Assembly: GCA_025934395.1 (NCBI GenBank)
Contig: JAICYC010000010.1
Coordinates: forward strand, 1-63,831
Reading direction: 5' to 3'
DNA: 63,831 nucleotides
Origin: Solirubrobacteraceae bacterium
GTDB lineage: Bacteria; Actinomycetota; Thermoleophilia; Solirubrobacterales; Solirubrobacteraceae
In this document: positions 1 to 8,973 of the stretch, piece by piece
Layout of the letters: each line of letters starts with the position of its first letter
Numbering within the stretch: the stretch's first letter is position 1
Program-made: the position numbers and the translations under genes
The notes under the pieces: model-generated
The model's input: the letters and a program-made list of their open reading frames with translations, nothing else
Database searches by the model: none
What the model was told of the DNA's origin: nothing

Positions 1-261
1 GTTGGCGCCGTCGGTGAGCTTGCCGTGCGCGACCTCCAGCGCGAGCGGGTTGCTGCCGAACGCGTTCTGGGGCAGTCGCGATTCCAGCAGCGTGGTCGCC
101 TTGGTCGAGTCCGTCCCCGGCATCGACAGGTTGTCGTTGGTCTCGTCGCCCGCGCTGTGCGAGACGATCGCGATCGCGACCGCGACCGCGAGCCATGCGG
201 CGATCACGATCCAGTGGTGGCGGGCGGTCCAGCGACCGAGCGCGTACAGCGGCTTCGTCAT
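1..261 (-). CDS. MMPL/RND-family transporter, N-terminal part
   Basis: The frame opens at an ATG and runs left off the window edge, so only the first 87 codons are present. A short basic tail (MTKPLYALGRW) is followed by one hydrophobic segment at about residues 17-34, then a polar outside stretch containing DETNDNLSMPGTDS and LLESRLPQNAFG. This is the usual opening of MMPL-type exporters, which move lipids or drugs using the proton gradient and normally have 700 or more residues and about 11-12 membrane segments. The substrate cannot be judged from this fragment. It is divergent from the kinase-like gene at 392. Confidence 0.8.
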   Translation of the reverse strand, partial: MTKPLYALGRWTARHHWIVIAAWLAVAVAIAIVSHSAGDETNDNLSMPGTDSTKATTLLESRLPQNAFGSNPLALEVAHGKLTDGAN

Positions 262-376
262 GCCCTCGGGACCTTCCCGTCGCGCGCGGCAGACCCCCAA
301 TGGTCCATGCGGCGATCCTAACCGCCCGCATGGTGCTGCGGATCGACCGCGGCGCACCCGCGCCGCGGCGCCACGG

Positions 377-382
377 TAGGCT
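377..382 (+). promoter_or_regulatory. Probable -10 box (TAGGCT) of the kinase-like gene
   Basis: TAGGCT ends 9 bases before the ATG at 392. At the usual -10 to start-site distance, transcription would begin at or just before the start codon, so the mRNA would be leaderless. No Shine-Dalgarno sequence is seen between the box and the ATG. Confidence 0.45.
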
Positions 383-391
383 GCCGCACAG

Positions 392-1027
392 ATGGCGCAC
401 AGCGTCGTGTGCATATCGGCCGAGGACGGCTCGGAGGGCCAGGAGGTGGCGGGGCTCGTCGCGGGCTCGCTCGGCTACCGCATCGTCGACGAGGACATCG
501 TCGCGCGCGCGGCGCTGGAGGCTGGCGTCGACGAGGGTGTCGTCGCCGACGTCGAGCGGCGCAAGTCGCTGCTCGTGAAGCTGATCGAGCAGTTCGGGGC
601 CACGGGCGGCGCCGTGGGGATGGGCGCCGCCTATCCGATGCCCGGGTACGGGATCACCTCCGGCGACCCGCCGAGCGATGCGCTGATGGGGCTGATCCGA
701 TCCGTGATCGAGGACATGGCCGAGAAGGGCAGCGCGGTGATCGTCGCCCACGCCGCATCGCTCGCGCTCGGCGACCGCGACGACGTGCTACGGGTGCTCG
801 TCACCGCGTCCCCCGAGACGCGCGCGCGGCGCCTCGGCGAGAGCCGTGGGCTCGACGCCTCCGCGGCGGGCGCCGCCGTCAGGAAGGGCGACGCCGGCCG
901 CGCCGACTACCTCAAACGCTTCTACGGGGTGCGCGAGGAGCTGCCCAGCCACTACGACGTGGTGATCAACACCGACAAGGTCGCGGCCGAGCGGGCCGCG
1001 CGGCTGATCGTCGACGCCGCGAGCTAG
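392..1027 (+). CDS. Cytidylate kinase-like family protein
   Basis: A 211-residue protein of the cytidylate-kinase-like P-loop family. The N-terminus (VVCISAEDGSEGQEVAGLVA) holds the nucleotide-binding loop, here GSEGQE where relatives often read GSGGRE, followed by the typical YRIVDEDIV. The middle has VIVAHAASLAL, and the C-terminal half has arginine-rich lid-like residues (ETRARRLGESRG) and a YLKRFYG segment seen in this family. The physiological substrate of this subfamily is not settled, so CMP kinase activity should not be assumed. A small unknown gene follows 32 bases downstream and may share its mRNA. Confidence 0.75.
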   Translation: MAHSVVCISAEDGSEGQEVAGLVAGSLGYRIVDEDIVARAALEAGVDEGVVADVERRKSLLVKLIEQFGATGGAVGMGAAYPMPGYGITSGDPPSDALMGLIRSVIEDMAEKGSAVIVAHAASLALGDRDDVLRVLVTASPETRARRLGESRGLDASAAGAAVRKGDAGRADYLKRFYGVREELPSHYDVVINTDKVAAERAARLIVDAAS

Positions 1028-1059
1028 GCGCGGCCGCACGGCCGCCTCGCGGAGCCACG

Positions 1060-1464
1060 ATGAGCGCGCAGGACGACTGGCTGCTCACGTTCCTCTCCGA
1101 CTTCGCGGGGATGTCGGAGGGCGAGCGGGACGCCGCCATCGATGCGCTTCCCCCCGAGCGCCGCGAGGCGCTCGTGGCGCTCGCGGACGTCCGTGCCGAT
1201 GCCGGTGGCGTCGACCTGCTCGCGGTCCTCGACGCGGGTCATCTCGGGCTCGAGCAGCTCTACGAGGTGAGCGACGCCGTGGACCTGTACGCGGTCCTCA
1301 GCCTCGCCGCGCGAGACCGCCCGCGGATCCTCGTCGAGGCGCTGTTCGCCGCGCTCGTCGCCCACCGCGGCTACGGCCACGGCGAGCCGGAGGGGATCGC
1401 CGACCTGCGCGACCGCTGGGTGTGGCACGTCCACGAGCAGGTCAGCCGCGAGCGCGGCCCGTAG
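1060..1464 (+). CDS. Small protein of unknown function, 134 aa
   Basis: The ATG is preceded by GGAG nine bases upstream. The protein is acidic and mostly helical by composition, with no membrane segment, signal peptide or cysteine pair. Recognisable pieces are a MSEGERDAAIDALPPERREA opening helix and a YGHGEP turn near the C-terminus. I do not recognise the family. It sits 32 bases after the kinase-like gene on the same strand, so the two are probably co-transcribed. It ends 2 bases before the convergent dehydrogenase gene, leaving no room for a terminator. Confidence 0.6.
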   Translation: MSAQDDWLLTFLSDFAGMSEGERDAAIDALPPERREALVALADVRADAGGVDLLAVLDAGHLGLEQLYEVSDAVDLYAVLSLAARDRPRILVEALFAALVAHRGYGHGEPEGIADLRDRWVWHVHEQVSRERGP

Positions 1465-1466
1465 CC

Positions 1467-3908
1467 CTACGCCCGGATCCGCTCGCCGCGCGGGTCGAAC
1501 AGCGGCTCCCCGGCCACCTCGCCGGCCACCCACTCGCCGAAGATGTCCACCTCGACCGCGGTCCCGATCTCGACCTCCGCGGGCAGGTACGCGTAGCCGA
1601 TCGAGCGTTCCACCGAGTAGCCGTAGCCACCGCTGGTGACGCGCCCCACGATCTCGCCGCCCACCCGCACGGGCTCGTTGCCGAGCGCCACCGAGCGCGG
1701 TTCGCCGAGCACCAGGCAGCGCAGGCGCCGGCGCACCTCCGCTCCCTCCAGCGCATCGGCCCCGATGAAGCCACCGGTCTTGCGCACGCAGAAGCCGAGG
1801 CCCGCCTCGCGCGGTGTGTCCTCGGCGGTGATGTCGGCGGCCCACACGCGGTAGCCCTTCTCCAGGCGCATCGAGTCGATCGCGCGGTAGCCGCCCGCGA
1901 CCAGCCCGTGCGCGCCGCCGGCCTCCCACAGCGCGCGCCACAGCCCCGAGCCGTACTCGGCGGGGCAGTACAGCTCCCATCCGAGCTCGCCCACGAACGT
2001 CACGCGCAGCGCGCGCACCGGCACGTCGCCCACCGCCAGCTCGCGCATCGTCATGTACGGGAACTCGAGCGGGTCGTCGCACAGCGGCCCGAGGATCTCG
2101 CGCGCGAGCGGTCCCCACAGCGCGAAGCACGACCACCGCGCGGTCACGTCGGCGCAGCGCACGCTCCCGTCCTCGGGCAGGTGGCGGCGGATCCACGACA
2201 GGTCGTGGTTGCCGAAGGCGGTGCCGGTGACGATCGAGAACAGCTCCTCCTCCACCCGCGTGACGGTGAAGTCGCACTCGATCCCGCCGCGCGCGTTGAG
2301 CATCTGCGTGTAGGTGATCGCCCCCACCTCGCGCGCGACGTCGTTGTCGCAGAGGCTCGTCAGGAACGCAGCCGCGCCGGGCCCCGCGACCTCGAGCTTC
2401 GCGAAAGAGGACTCGTCGAAGAGCCCCGCGCGCTCGCGCGTGGCGAGGTGCTCGGCGCCGATCGCCGGCGACCAGTGCTTCCCCGCCCAGCCGCGGGGGC
2501 GAAGTGCCTCCTCGCCAGCAGGGGCGTTGCTCTCGTACCAGTTCACGCGCTCCCACCCCGACTTCTCCCCGAGCGCTGCATCGTGCGCGAGATGCCACGG
2601 ATATGCGCTCGAGGTGCGCAGCGGGCGGCCCGCCCGGCGCTCGTGCCCCGGGTAGCGAATGTCGTAGTAGGTCTCGTAGACCTCCTTCGCGCGCGCGAGC
2701 GTGTAGCGGGGGGAGCGGTAGTGCGCACCGAAGCGGCGGATGTCCATCTCCCAGACGTCGCTGCACGGCTCGCCCGCCATGATCCACTCGGCCATCACGC
2801 GGCCGATCCCGCCCGCGCCCGCGAGCCCGTGGGCGCAGAACCCCGCCGCCACGTAGAAGCCCCCCACCTCGGTCTCGCCGAGGCAGAACTCGTTGTCGGG
2901 CGTGAACGCCTCGGGCCCGTTGATCAGCCGCGTGACCTTGATCTCGTCCATCACGGGCACGCGCCTGATCGAGTTCGCAACGATCTCCTCGAAGCGCGGC
3001 CAGTCCTCTTCGAGCAGGCGGCCGTTGAAGTCCTGGGGGATCGCGTCGCGCAGGCGCTCGTCGAGCGCCCACGGCGCCGAGCGGCGCTCATAGCCACCCA
3101 TCACGAGCCCCGCGCCCTCCTCGCGGAAGTAGATCAGGAGGTCGGGGTCGCGCAGCGTCGGCAGATGCGTGCGCTCCTCGCCCGCGCGCGGGGGGCTGCG
3201 GAACGGCTGCGTGACCACGTACTCGTGCGCGAACGGCACGACCGGCACCCGCACGCCCGCAAGGCGGCCGATCTCCGCCGCGTACATCCCGCCCGCGTTC
3301 ACGACAACCTCGGCCTCGATCGGGCCCCACTCGGTCTGAACGCCGCGCACGCGCCTGCTGCGCGCGCCCTCCTCCACGTCGATTCCCGTCACGCGCGTGT
3401 GCGTGAAGATCCGCGCGCCCCCCTCGCGGGCGCCCTCCGCCAGCGCGCTCGTGAGCAGCGACGGGTCGAGGTAGCCGTCGCTCGCCAGATGCGAGCCGCA
3501 GCGCACGCCGTCGGTCGCCATCAGCGGGAACATCTCCCGGGCCTGCTGCGGCGAGACGAGCTCCAGCGGGAGCCCGAACGTGCGCGCCCACGCCACCTGC
3601 CGGCGCGCCTCCTGCTCGCGCTCGGGCGTGCACGCCAGGCGGATGCCCCCGCATTCGACCCAGCCGCAGTCGAGCGTGCGGTACAGCGCCACCGAGTCCA
3701 TCATCAGGCGCGTCAGCGCGAGGCTCCCGCGCAGCTGCCCCACGAGGCCCGCCGAGTGGAACGTCGAGCCGCTCGTGAGCTCGTTGCGGTCCACGAGCAC
3801 CACGTCGCGCTCGCCGAGCTGCGCGAGGTGGTAGGCGATCGCCGTCCCGCCCACGCCGCCGCCGACGATCACCACGCGCGCGCGGCCGGGCAGCTCACGC
3901 GGCCGCAA
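1467..3908 (-). CDS. FAD-dependent dimethylglycine/sarcosine dehydrogenase-like protein with GcvT domain
   Basis: An 813-residue two-part enzyme. The N-terminal DAO-type FAD domain (about 1-370) starts with VVIVGGGVGGTAIAYHL and contains STFHSAGLVGQLR, where His51 matches the histidine that carries covalent FAD in dimethylglycine and sarcosine dehydrogenases. A linker and a GcvT-like tetrahydrofolate domain (about 430-800) follow, with TRVEEELF, GELGWELY and RLEKGYRVWAADI motifs. Length and order match that family: oxidative N-demethylation passing the one-carbon unit to folate. The exact substrate is inferred. The TTG start overlaps the upstream kinase-like gene by 14 bases, suggesting coupled translation. 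A GTG at residue 12 is a possible alternative start. Confidence 0.85.
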   Translation of the reverse strand: MRPRELPGRARVVIVGGGVGGTAIAYHLAQLGERDVVLVDRNELTSGSTFHSAGLVGQLRGSLALTRLMMDSVALYRTLDCGWVECGGIRLACTPEREQEARRQVAWARTFGLPLELVSPQQAREMFPLMATDGVRCGSHLASDGYLDPSLLTSALAEGAREGGARIFTHTRVTGIDVEEGARSRRVRGVQTEWGPIEAEVVVNAGGMYAAEIGRLAGVRVPVVPFAHEYVVTQPFRSPPRAGEERTHLPTLRDPDLLIYFREEGAGLVMGGYERRSAPWALDERLRDAIPQDFNGRLLEEDWPRFEEIVANSIRRVPVMDEIKVTRLINGPEAFTPDNEFCLGETEVGGFYVAAGFCAHGLAGAGGIGRVMAEWIMAGEPCSDVWEMDIRRFGAHYRSPRYTLARAKEVYETYYDIRYPGHERRAGRPLRTSSAYPWHLAHDAALGEKSGWERVNWYESNAPAGEEALRPRGWAGKHWSPAIGAEHLATRERAGLFDESSFAKLEVAGPGAAAFLTSLCDNDVAREVGAITYTQMLNARGGIECDFTVTRVEEELFSIVTGTAFGNHDLSWIRRHLPEDGSVRCADVTARWSCFALWGPLAREILGPLCDDPLEFPYMTMRELAVGDVPVRALRVTFVGELGWELYCPAEYGSGLWRALWEAGGAHGLVAGGYRAIDSMRLEKGYRVWAADITAEDTPREAGLGFCVRKTGGFIGADALEGAEVRRRLRCLVLGEPRSVALGNEPVRVGGEIVGRVTSGGYGYSVERSIGYAYLPAEVEIGTAVEVDIFGEWVAGEVAGEPLFDPRGERIRA

Positions 3909-4785
3909 GCCACTCCTCGAAGTCAGCGTCGAGCACGGCCTGCTCGAGGCGCTGCAGGTGCTCGGTCGCGTACCCGTCGAAGTCGAAGTCCAGATCGGAG
4001 ATCACCGACTGCGCAACGCCCCAGGCGCCCTCGCGCGCGTCCGAGACGACCCGCATGAGCTTCAGCCGCGCGCGCTCGTCGTCGCTCGGCTCGTGCTCGT
4101 GGTAGGCACGCAGCAGCTCGATCTCGGAGGCGTCGTCGAAGTCGTTGTTCACGGCCAGGTTGCCCAGGTCGAAGTACGGATGGCCCATGCCCGCGTACTC
4201 CCAGTCCACGATCAGCACCCGCCCATCGCCGCCCGCGAGCAGGATGTTCCCCGGGAGCAGGTCGTTGTGGCAGGGACGGGCCGTCGCCAACGGGACGATC
4301 GCGGCGATCCGAGTGACCACCGCTTGCGCGCGCGCGTAGGAGTCGGGCAGCGCGCCGCCGCGCATCATCACCTCGCGCGCGTAGTCCTCGAGCAGGTCCG
4401 GCACCCAGAACTCCGCCGCGAGCCGGAGCTCGAGGTCGTGGAAGCGGCGCAGCGCCCGTGCCAGCTCGCCGGCGCGCTCGCGCACCTGCGCGGGCGTCGA
4501 GGACGCGCACGGCACGAAGCGCGTCACCAGCCCGCCCGGCACCGTCGCAACGAGCGCGGGCGCGATCCCGAGCTGTGCGGCCGCCGCGCTCGCTTCGCGC
4601 TCGGCGTCGCGGTCGATGCCCAGCAGCTCCGTGTCGCGGCCGTGGCGACGGATCACGTACTCGTCCTCGCCGAAGCGCACGCGGAAGTTGTGGTTGGTGA
4701 TGCCGCCGTCCAGCGGGACCGGTTCGCCGCGCGGCGCACCGAGCAGCGGCTCGAGCTCAGCCATGATCGGATCGAGCTCTCCCAT
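3895..4785 (-). CDS. Choline/ethanolamine kinase-like phosphotransferase (APH fold)
   Basis: A 296-residue aminoglycoside-phosphotransferase-fold protein. It shows GGITNHNFRV as the nucleotide loop, the Brenner-type catalytic motif HNDLLPGN (Asp175) and the metal-binding DWEYAGMGHPYFDLGNLA (Asp194). The last two are typical of choline kinase-like members. It is upstream of, and overlaps, the dimethylglycine/sarcosine dehydrogenase-like gene, so both probably handle choline-derived or similar N-methylated compounds. This assignment rests on family and context; resistance-type APH activity is less likely. Confidence 0.75.
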   Translation of the reverse strand: MGELDPIMAELEPLLGAPRGEPVPLDGGITNHNFRVRFGEDEYVIRRHGRDTELLGIDRDAEREASAAAAQLGIAPALVATVPGGLVTRFVPCASSTPAQVRERAGELARALRRFHDLELRLAAEFWVPDLLEDYAREVMMRGGALPDSYARAQAVVTRIAAIVPLATARPCHNDLLPGNILLAGGDGRVLIVDWEYAGMGHPYFDLGNLAVNNDFDDASEIELLRAYHEHEPSDDERARLKLMRVVSDAREGAWGVAQSVISDLDFDFDGYATEHLQRLEQAVLDADFEEWLAAA

Positions 4786-4793
4786 TGCGCGCC

Positions 4794-4799
4794 AACCTA
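4794..4799 (-). promoter_or_regulatory. Probable -10 box (TAGGTT) of the choline-kinase-like gene
   Basis: On the minus strand TAGGTT ends 8 bases before the ATG at 4785, placing the expected start site at the start codon (leaderless). GGAGG directly upstream of the box would lie outside such a transcript. The 111-base gap to the divergent ilvA-like gene shows no other clear element. Confidence 0.4.
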
Positions 4800-4896
4800 C
4801 CTCCGGGTCAGAAGGACCGCAACCGATACCTTCCCATCGCAGGCGGGGGTGCGGGATCTTCCTCGCGAAGTGTCACGCTGACTCCCGGGACTTTCG

Positions 4897-6153
4897 ATGA
4901 GCTCGACCAGAGATGCACATCCGGCGGCGCAGTTGATCGCACAGGTGGATCCCGGGCGGGCCCGTGGGCACGTCGCGGGCCTGGTCGTGCGCACGCCCAC
5001 GCTCGCCAGCGACGAGCTCAGCGGGCTGCTCGGGTCGCCGGTGGCGCTGAAGGCCGAGTGCCTGCAGCGCTCGGGCTCCTTCAAGCTTCGCGGGGCCCTC
5101 AACAAGGTCGCAACGCTCGGCGGCGCGCACGAGCTGATCGCCGCGAGCGCAGGCAACCACGGGCGCGCGGTCGCGCACGCGGCGCGCCTGCACGGGCTCG
5201 CCTGCACCGTGTTCATGCCACGCGAAGCGGCCGTCTCGAAGGCCGCAGCGATCCACGCCCTCGGTGCGGAGGTGCTCCTGGAAGGCGACACGGTGGAGGA
5301 GGCGCTGGTGCTCGCCCGCGCGCGCGCCCACGCAGAGGGCGCCACGTTCGTGCACCCGTTCGACGACGTCGACGTGATCGCCGGGCAGGGGACCCTCGCG
5401 CTCGAGCTGCTGGAGGACGTCCCCGACGTGGCGCGCGTGCTCGTGCCCGTGGGCGGGGGCGGGCTCGCCGCGGGCGTCGGCATCGCGCTGCGAGGAGCCC
5501 CGCGTCCCGTCCAGCTGATCGGGGTGCAGGCGCGCGCGTGCGCTCCGTACGCCCGCGCGCTGGGTCTGCTCGGCGATGCAGAACTGGTCGAGGGCGACGG
5601 CGCCGAGCCGTCCCCCGGCGCCACGATCGCCGACGGGATCGCGATCAAGCAGCCCGGCGCGATCACGCAGCCGCTGCTCGCGGAGCTGCTCGACGGGCTG
5701 CACACCGTCACCGAGGAAGAGCTCGCGCACGCGATCGTGTTCCTCGCGGAGCGCAGCAAGCTCGTGGCCGAGGGGGCGGGTGCAGCCGCCGTCGCCGCGC
5801 TCATGACCGGGCGCCTGGACCCCGTTGAGGGGACCACGGTCGCGGTGGTCTCGGGCGGCAACATCGACAGCGGCCTGATCGCCACGCTGCTCACGCGCCA
5901 CGAAACGGAGGAGGGCCGCCGGGTGCGGATCTCCACGCGCGTCGCCGACCGCCCCGGGGGCCTCGCCGAGCTGCTCGGCCTCATCGCCGGCGCCCGCGCG
6001 AACGTCATCGGCGTGGAGCACCGCCGCGAAGCGGTGCCGCTGCGCGTGCGCGAGACCGCGGTGGAGCTGACGCTCGAGACCCGCGGGCCCGGGCACACGG
6101 CCGCCGTGCTCGACCTGCTTCGCCAGTCCGGCTACGACGCGGTCGTCGACTAG
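4897..6153 (+). CDS. ilvA: Threonine ammonia-lyase with C-terminal ACT domain
   Basis: A 418-residue fold-type II PLP enzyme. The PLP lysine lies in SGSFKLRGALNK (Lys63), SAGNHGRAVAHAA binds the substrate carboxylate, and VPVGGGGLAAG holds the phosphate. The last 80 or so residues (RISTRVADRPGGLAELLGLI onward) form an ACT domain, as in the catabolic/allosteric short-form enzymes. The reaction is threonine to 2-oxobutyrate plus ammonia, feeding isoleucine synthesis or threonine breakdown. Serine racemase or dehydratase activity is possible in this family. An aminotransferase gene begins 2 bases after the stop, so the two are almost certainly one operon. Confidence 0.88.
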   Translation: MSSTRDAHPAAQLIAQVDPGRARGHVAGLVVRTPTLASDELSGLLGSPVALKAECLQRSGSFKLRGALNKVATLGGAHELIAASAGNHGRAVAHAARLHGLACTVFMPREAAVSKAAAIHALGAEVLLEGDTVEEALVLARARAHAEGATFVHPFDDVDVIAGQGTLALELLEDVPDVARVLVPVGGGGLAAGVGIALRGAPRPVQLIGVQARACAPYARALGLLGDAELVEGDGAEPSPGATIADGIAIKQPGAITQPLLAELLDGLHTVTEEELAHAIVFLAERSKLVAEGAGAAAVAALMTGRLDPVEGTTVAVVSGGNIDSGLIATLLTRHETEEGRRVRISTRVADRPGGLAELLGLIAGARANVIGVEHRREAVPLRVRETAVELTLETRGPGHTAAVLDLLRQSGYDAVVD

Positions 6154-6155
6154 CC

Positions 6156-7259
6156 GTGCAGATAAGCCCGTTCGAGATCGAGCGCTTCTACGACCGCTGG
6201 GAGTTCACCGCCGAGCTGATGCTCTCCAGCAGCGACTGCGAGTCGCGTCCGCTCGCCGAGCTGCTCGCCTTGGAGCCCGGCAGCGAGGCGCGCCTGCGCT
6301 CGCTGCACCTCGGCTACACCGAGGTGGCGGGCTCGCCGGAGCTGCTCGAGGCGATCGCGTCCGGCTACGAGCGCGCACGGCCCGCCGACGTGCTCTCGCT
6401 CGCGGCCGCGGAGGAGGGGATCTTCCTCGCCTACCACGCCCTGCTCGGCCCCGGCGACCACGCGATCGTGGAGACCCCCTGCTACGGGTCTGCGCTCGAG
6501 GTCGCGCGGAGCACCGGCGCCCGCGTGGACGTCTGGCCGCGCTCGTACGCGCAGCGCTGGGAGCACGATCTGGACGCGCTCGCGTCGCTGCTGCGCGCGG
6601 ACACCTCCTTCATCTATCTGAACAGCCCGCACAACCCCACCGGCATGCAGATGACACGCGCCGCCTTCGATGCGGTGATCGAGCTCGCGCGCGAGCGCGG
6701 GATCGTGGTGCTGTCGGACGAGGTGTATCGCGGCCTGGAGCACGACCCGGCCGACCGTCTGCCCGCTGCCTGCGACGTCTACGAGCGCGCGATCTCGCTG
6801 GGGACCGTGTCGAAGGCGCACGGGCTCCCCGGGCTGCGCATCGGGTGGCTCGCCTGCCGCGACCCGCAGCTCCTGCGCAGGGTGCGCGAGCTGAAGCTCT
6901 ACACCACGATCTGCTCGAGCGCTCCCAGCGAACTGCTCGTCGCGCTCGCGCTGCGCCACGCCGAGGAGATCGTCGAGCGCAACCGCGCGCTCGTCCTCGC
7001 GAACCTCCCGCTCCTCGACGAGCTGATCGAGCGTCGCGGCGAGCTGCTGCAGTGGCAGCGCCCGACCGCCGGCCCGATCGGGTTCGCGCGCGTTGCCGGG
7101 ATCGACGACGTGCACGCGTGGTGCGAGCGGATCGCCGGCGAGGCGGGCGTGCTGCTGCTGCCGGGCACCGTCTACGGCGAGCCCGGGCACGTGCGTCTCG
7201 GCTTCGGCCGCGCCAACCTCGCCGAGGCGATCGCGCGCCTGGACGGGTACCTCGGCTAG
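6156..7259 (+). CDS. Class I/II PLP-dependent aminotransferase
   Basis: A 367-residue fold-type I aminotransferase. Visible motifs are [28 protein letters not shown] (the Asn-Pro pair of the substrate pocket), [12 protein letters not shown] (PLP-pyridine Asp) and [17 protein letters not shown] with the PLP lysine at 220. The GTG start is 2 bases after the upstream threonine deaminase stop, which indicates translational coupling. The amino donor is unknown. The flanking deaminase and amino-acid importer suggest amino-acid turnover. The stop overlaps the stop of the convergent ABC gene. Confidence 0.82.
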   Translation: MQISPFEIERFYDRWEFTAELMLSSSDCESRPLAELLALEPGSEARLRSLHLGYTEVAGSPELLEAIASGYERARPADVLSLAAAEEGIFLAYHALLGPGDHAIVETPCYGSALEVARSTGARVDVWPRSYAQRWEHDLDALASLLRADTSFIYLNSPHNPTGMQMTRAAFDAVIELARERGIVVLSDEVYRGLEHDPADRLPAACDVYERAISLGTVSKAHGLPGLRIGWLACRDPQLLRRVRELKLYTTICSSAPSELLVALALRHAEEIVERNRALVLANLPLLDELIERRGELLQWQRPTAGPIGFARVAGIDDVHAWCERIAGEAGVLLLPGTVYGEPGHVRLGFGRANLAEAIARLDGYLG

Positions 7260-8023
7260 AGCACCTTCGACAGGAACGCCCGCGTGCGCTCCTCGCGCGG
7301 GTTGCCGAGCACCTCCGCGGGCGGGCCCGCCTCGACGACCACGCCGTCGTCCATGAACACCACCGAGTCCGCCACTTCGCGCGCGAAACCGATCTCGTGC
7401 GTCACGACCATCATCGTCATGCCCTCGCTCGCGAGCTGCTTCATCGCTCCGAGCACGTCGCCCACGAGCTCGGGGTCCAACGCGGACGTCGGCTCGTCGA
7501 AGAGCATCAGCTTCGGCTCCATCGCGAGCGCACGCGCGATCGCCACACGCTGCTGCTGACCGCCCGACAGCTGCGCGGGGTAGTCGTCGAGCTTGTCGGC
7601 CAGCCCCACCCTCGCCAGCATCGCCCGCGCGCGAGCTCGCGCCGCCTCGCGACCGAGCCTCTTCACCCGGATCGGCGCGCACGTCACGTTCTCCAGCGCG
7701 GTCATGTTGGCGAACAGGTTGAAGTGCTGGAACACCATCCCGATCTCGGCACGCTTGCGCGCGATCTCGCCTTCCCGCAGCTCGTGCAGCGTGTCCCCCG
7801 CAGCGCGGTAGCCGACCAGCTCGCCGTCCACCGACAGCCGGCCGCCGTTGATCTTCTCGAGGTGGTTCACGCAGCGCAGGAACGTCGACTTGCCCGAGCC
7901 CGACGGGCCGAGCAGGCACATCACATCGCCCGGCGCCACCTCCAGGTCGATGCCCTTCAGGACCTCCAGCCGCCCGAAGCTCTTGCGCACGCCTTCGGCA
8001 CGAACCATCGGCTCGCCGGTCAT
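7256..8023 (-). CDS. Polar amino acid ABC transporter, ATP-binding protein
   Basis: A 255-residue ABC ATPase of the GlnQ/HisP group. It has Walker [11 protein letters not shown]-loop MVFQHFNLF, signature [16 protein letters not shown], Walker [15 protein letters not shown] and H-loop [11 protein letters not shown]. Its ATG overlaps the TGA of the permease gene (ATGA), so the two are translated together. With the permease and lipoprotein upstream it forms a complete importer that hydrolyses ATP on the cytoplasmic side. Earlier in-frame codons run back through the permease gene and are not part of this protein. Confidence 0.93.
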   Translation of the reverse strand: MTGEPMVRAEGVRKSFGRLEVLKGIDLEVAPGDVMCLLGPSGSGKSTFLRCVNHLEKINGGRLSVDGELVGYRAAGDTLHELREGEIARKRAEIGMVFQHFNLFANMTALENVTCAPIRVKRLGREAARARARAMLARVGLADKLDDYPAQLSGGQQQRVAIARALAMEPKLMLFDEPTSALDPELVGDVLGAMKQLASEGMTMMVVTHEIGFAREVADSVVFMDDGVVVEAGPPAEVLGNPREERTRAFLSKVL

Positions 8024-8952
8024 CGCGCGCCCGCGTCCCGGCTGGGCAGCGCGATCAGCCGCAGGCGCTGCAGCGGCGTCAGCTCCTGCTCCCGCGCCGC
8101 ACCCCTGCCGTAGTAGCGCTCGAGGTAGTACTGACCCACGTACAGGAGGCTCGTGCACACCATGTACCAGATGCTCGCCACGATCAGGAGCTGGATCGTC
8201 TTGAAGTTGACCGAGTAGATGTTCTGCGCCGCGTACAGCAGCTCGCCCACCACGATCACGCTCGCGAGCGATGAGGTCTTGAGCATCGAGATCGTCTCGT
8301 TGCCCGTCGGAGGGATGATCACGCGCATCGCCTGCGGCAGCACGATCAGCCGCATCGTCTGGAGCCGTGTCATCCCCAGCGAGCGAGCAGCGTCGGACTG
8401 GCCCTCGGGAACCGAGATGATCCCCGCACGGACGATCTCGGCCATGTACGCGCCCTCGTTCAGGCCCAGCGCGAGGATCGCGGCGGTGAACGGGGTGATC
8501 AGCGAGTTCGCGTCCGCGTGGATGAACGCCGGACCGAACGGTATCCCGAGATCGATCTTCGGGTAGAGCGCGGCGATGTTGTACCAGAACAACAGCTGCA
8601 CGAGCACGGGTGTGGCCCGCAGGAACCAGATGTACAGCCAGCTCCCGCCCGAGACCAGCGGGTTCGGCGAGAGGCGCATCACGGCCAGCAGGATCCCGAG
8701 CACGATCCCGATCGCCATCGCGATCACCGTCAGCTCGATCGTGACACGCAACCCTTCGAGGACCCGTTCGTCGAACAGGTAGTGCCCCACCACGCTCCAT
8801 TCGAAGCGCGGGTTGCTCGCGATCGAATGAACGATCGCGACCGCGATCACCACGACGATCGCCGCTGCGATCCAGCGGCCCGGATGCCGCACGGGGACGG
8901 CCCGGATGCTCTCGGGCCGCCCCGCGCCGGCGGTGTCCTGCTCTATGGACAC
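8020..8952 (-). CDS. Polar amino acid ABC transporter, permease
   Basis: A 310-residue HisM/GlnP-type permease. A cytoplasmic N-terminal tail and a first membrane helix (about 28-46) precede the core, which carries the ATPase-contacting EAA loop ([20 protein letters not shown]) and [10 protein letters not shown]. The C-terminus is a short basic tail. It lies 21 bases after the substrate-binding lipoprotein gene and overlaps the ATPase gene by 4 bases, consistent with one three-gene importer operon. With a single permease gene, the transporter probably uses a homodimer. The start is GTG. Confidence 0.92.
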   Translation of the reverse strand: MSIEQDTAGAGRPESIRAVPVRHPGRWIAAAIVVVIAVAIVHSIASNPRFEWSVVGHYLFDERVLEGLRVTIELTVIAMAIGIVLGILLAVMRLSPNPLVSGGSWLYIWFLRATPVLVQLLFWYNIAALYPKIDLGIPFGPAFIHADANSLITPFTAAILALGLNEGAYMAEIVRAGIISVPEGQSDAARSLGMTRLQTMRLIVLPQAMRVIIPPTGNETISMLKTSSLASVIVVGELLYAAQNIYSVNFKTIQLLIVASIWYMVCTSLLYVGQYYLERYYGRGAAREQELTPLQRLRLIALPSRDAGAR

Positions 8953-8973
8953 CCCGCTACCCCACTGGTGTGA

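Noticed and set aside
1422-4058. A plus-strand open frame of 878 codons opposite the dehydrogenase and kinase-like genes
   Set aside because: It is Arg/Ala/His-rich with no motifs, and it mirrors the third-position GC of two well-recognised minus-strand genes.
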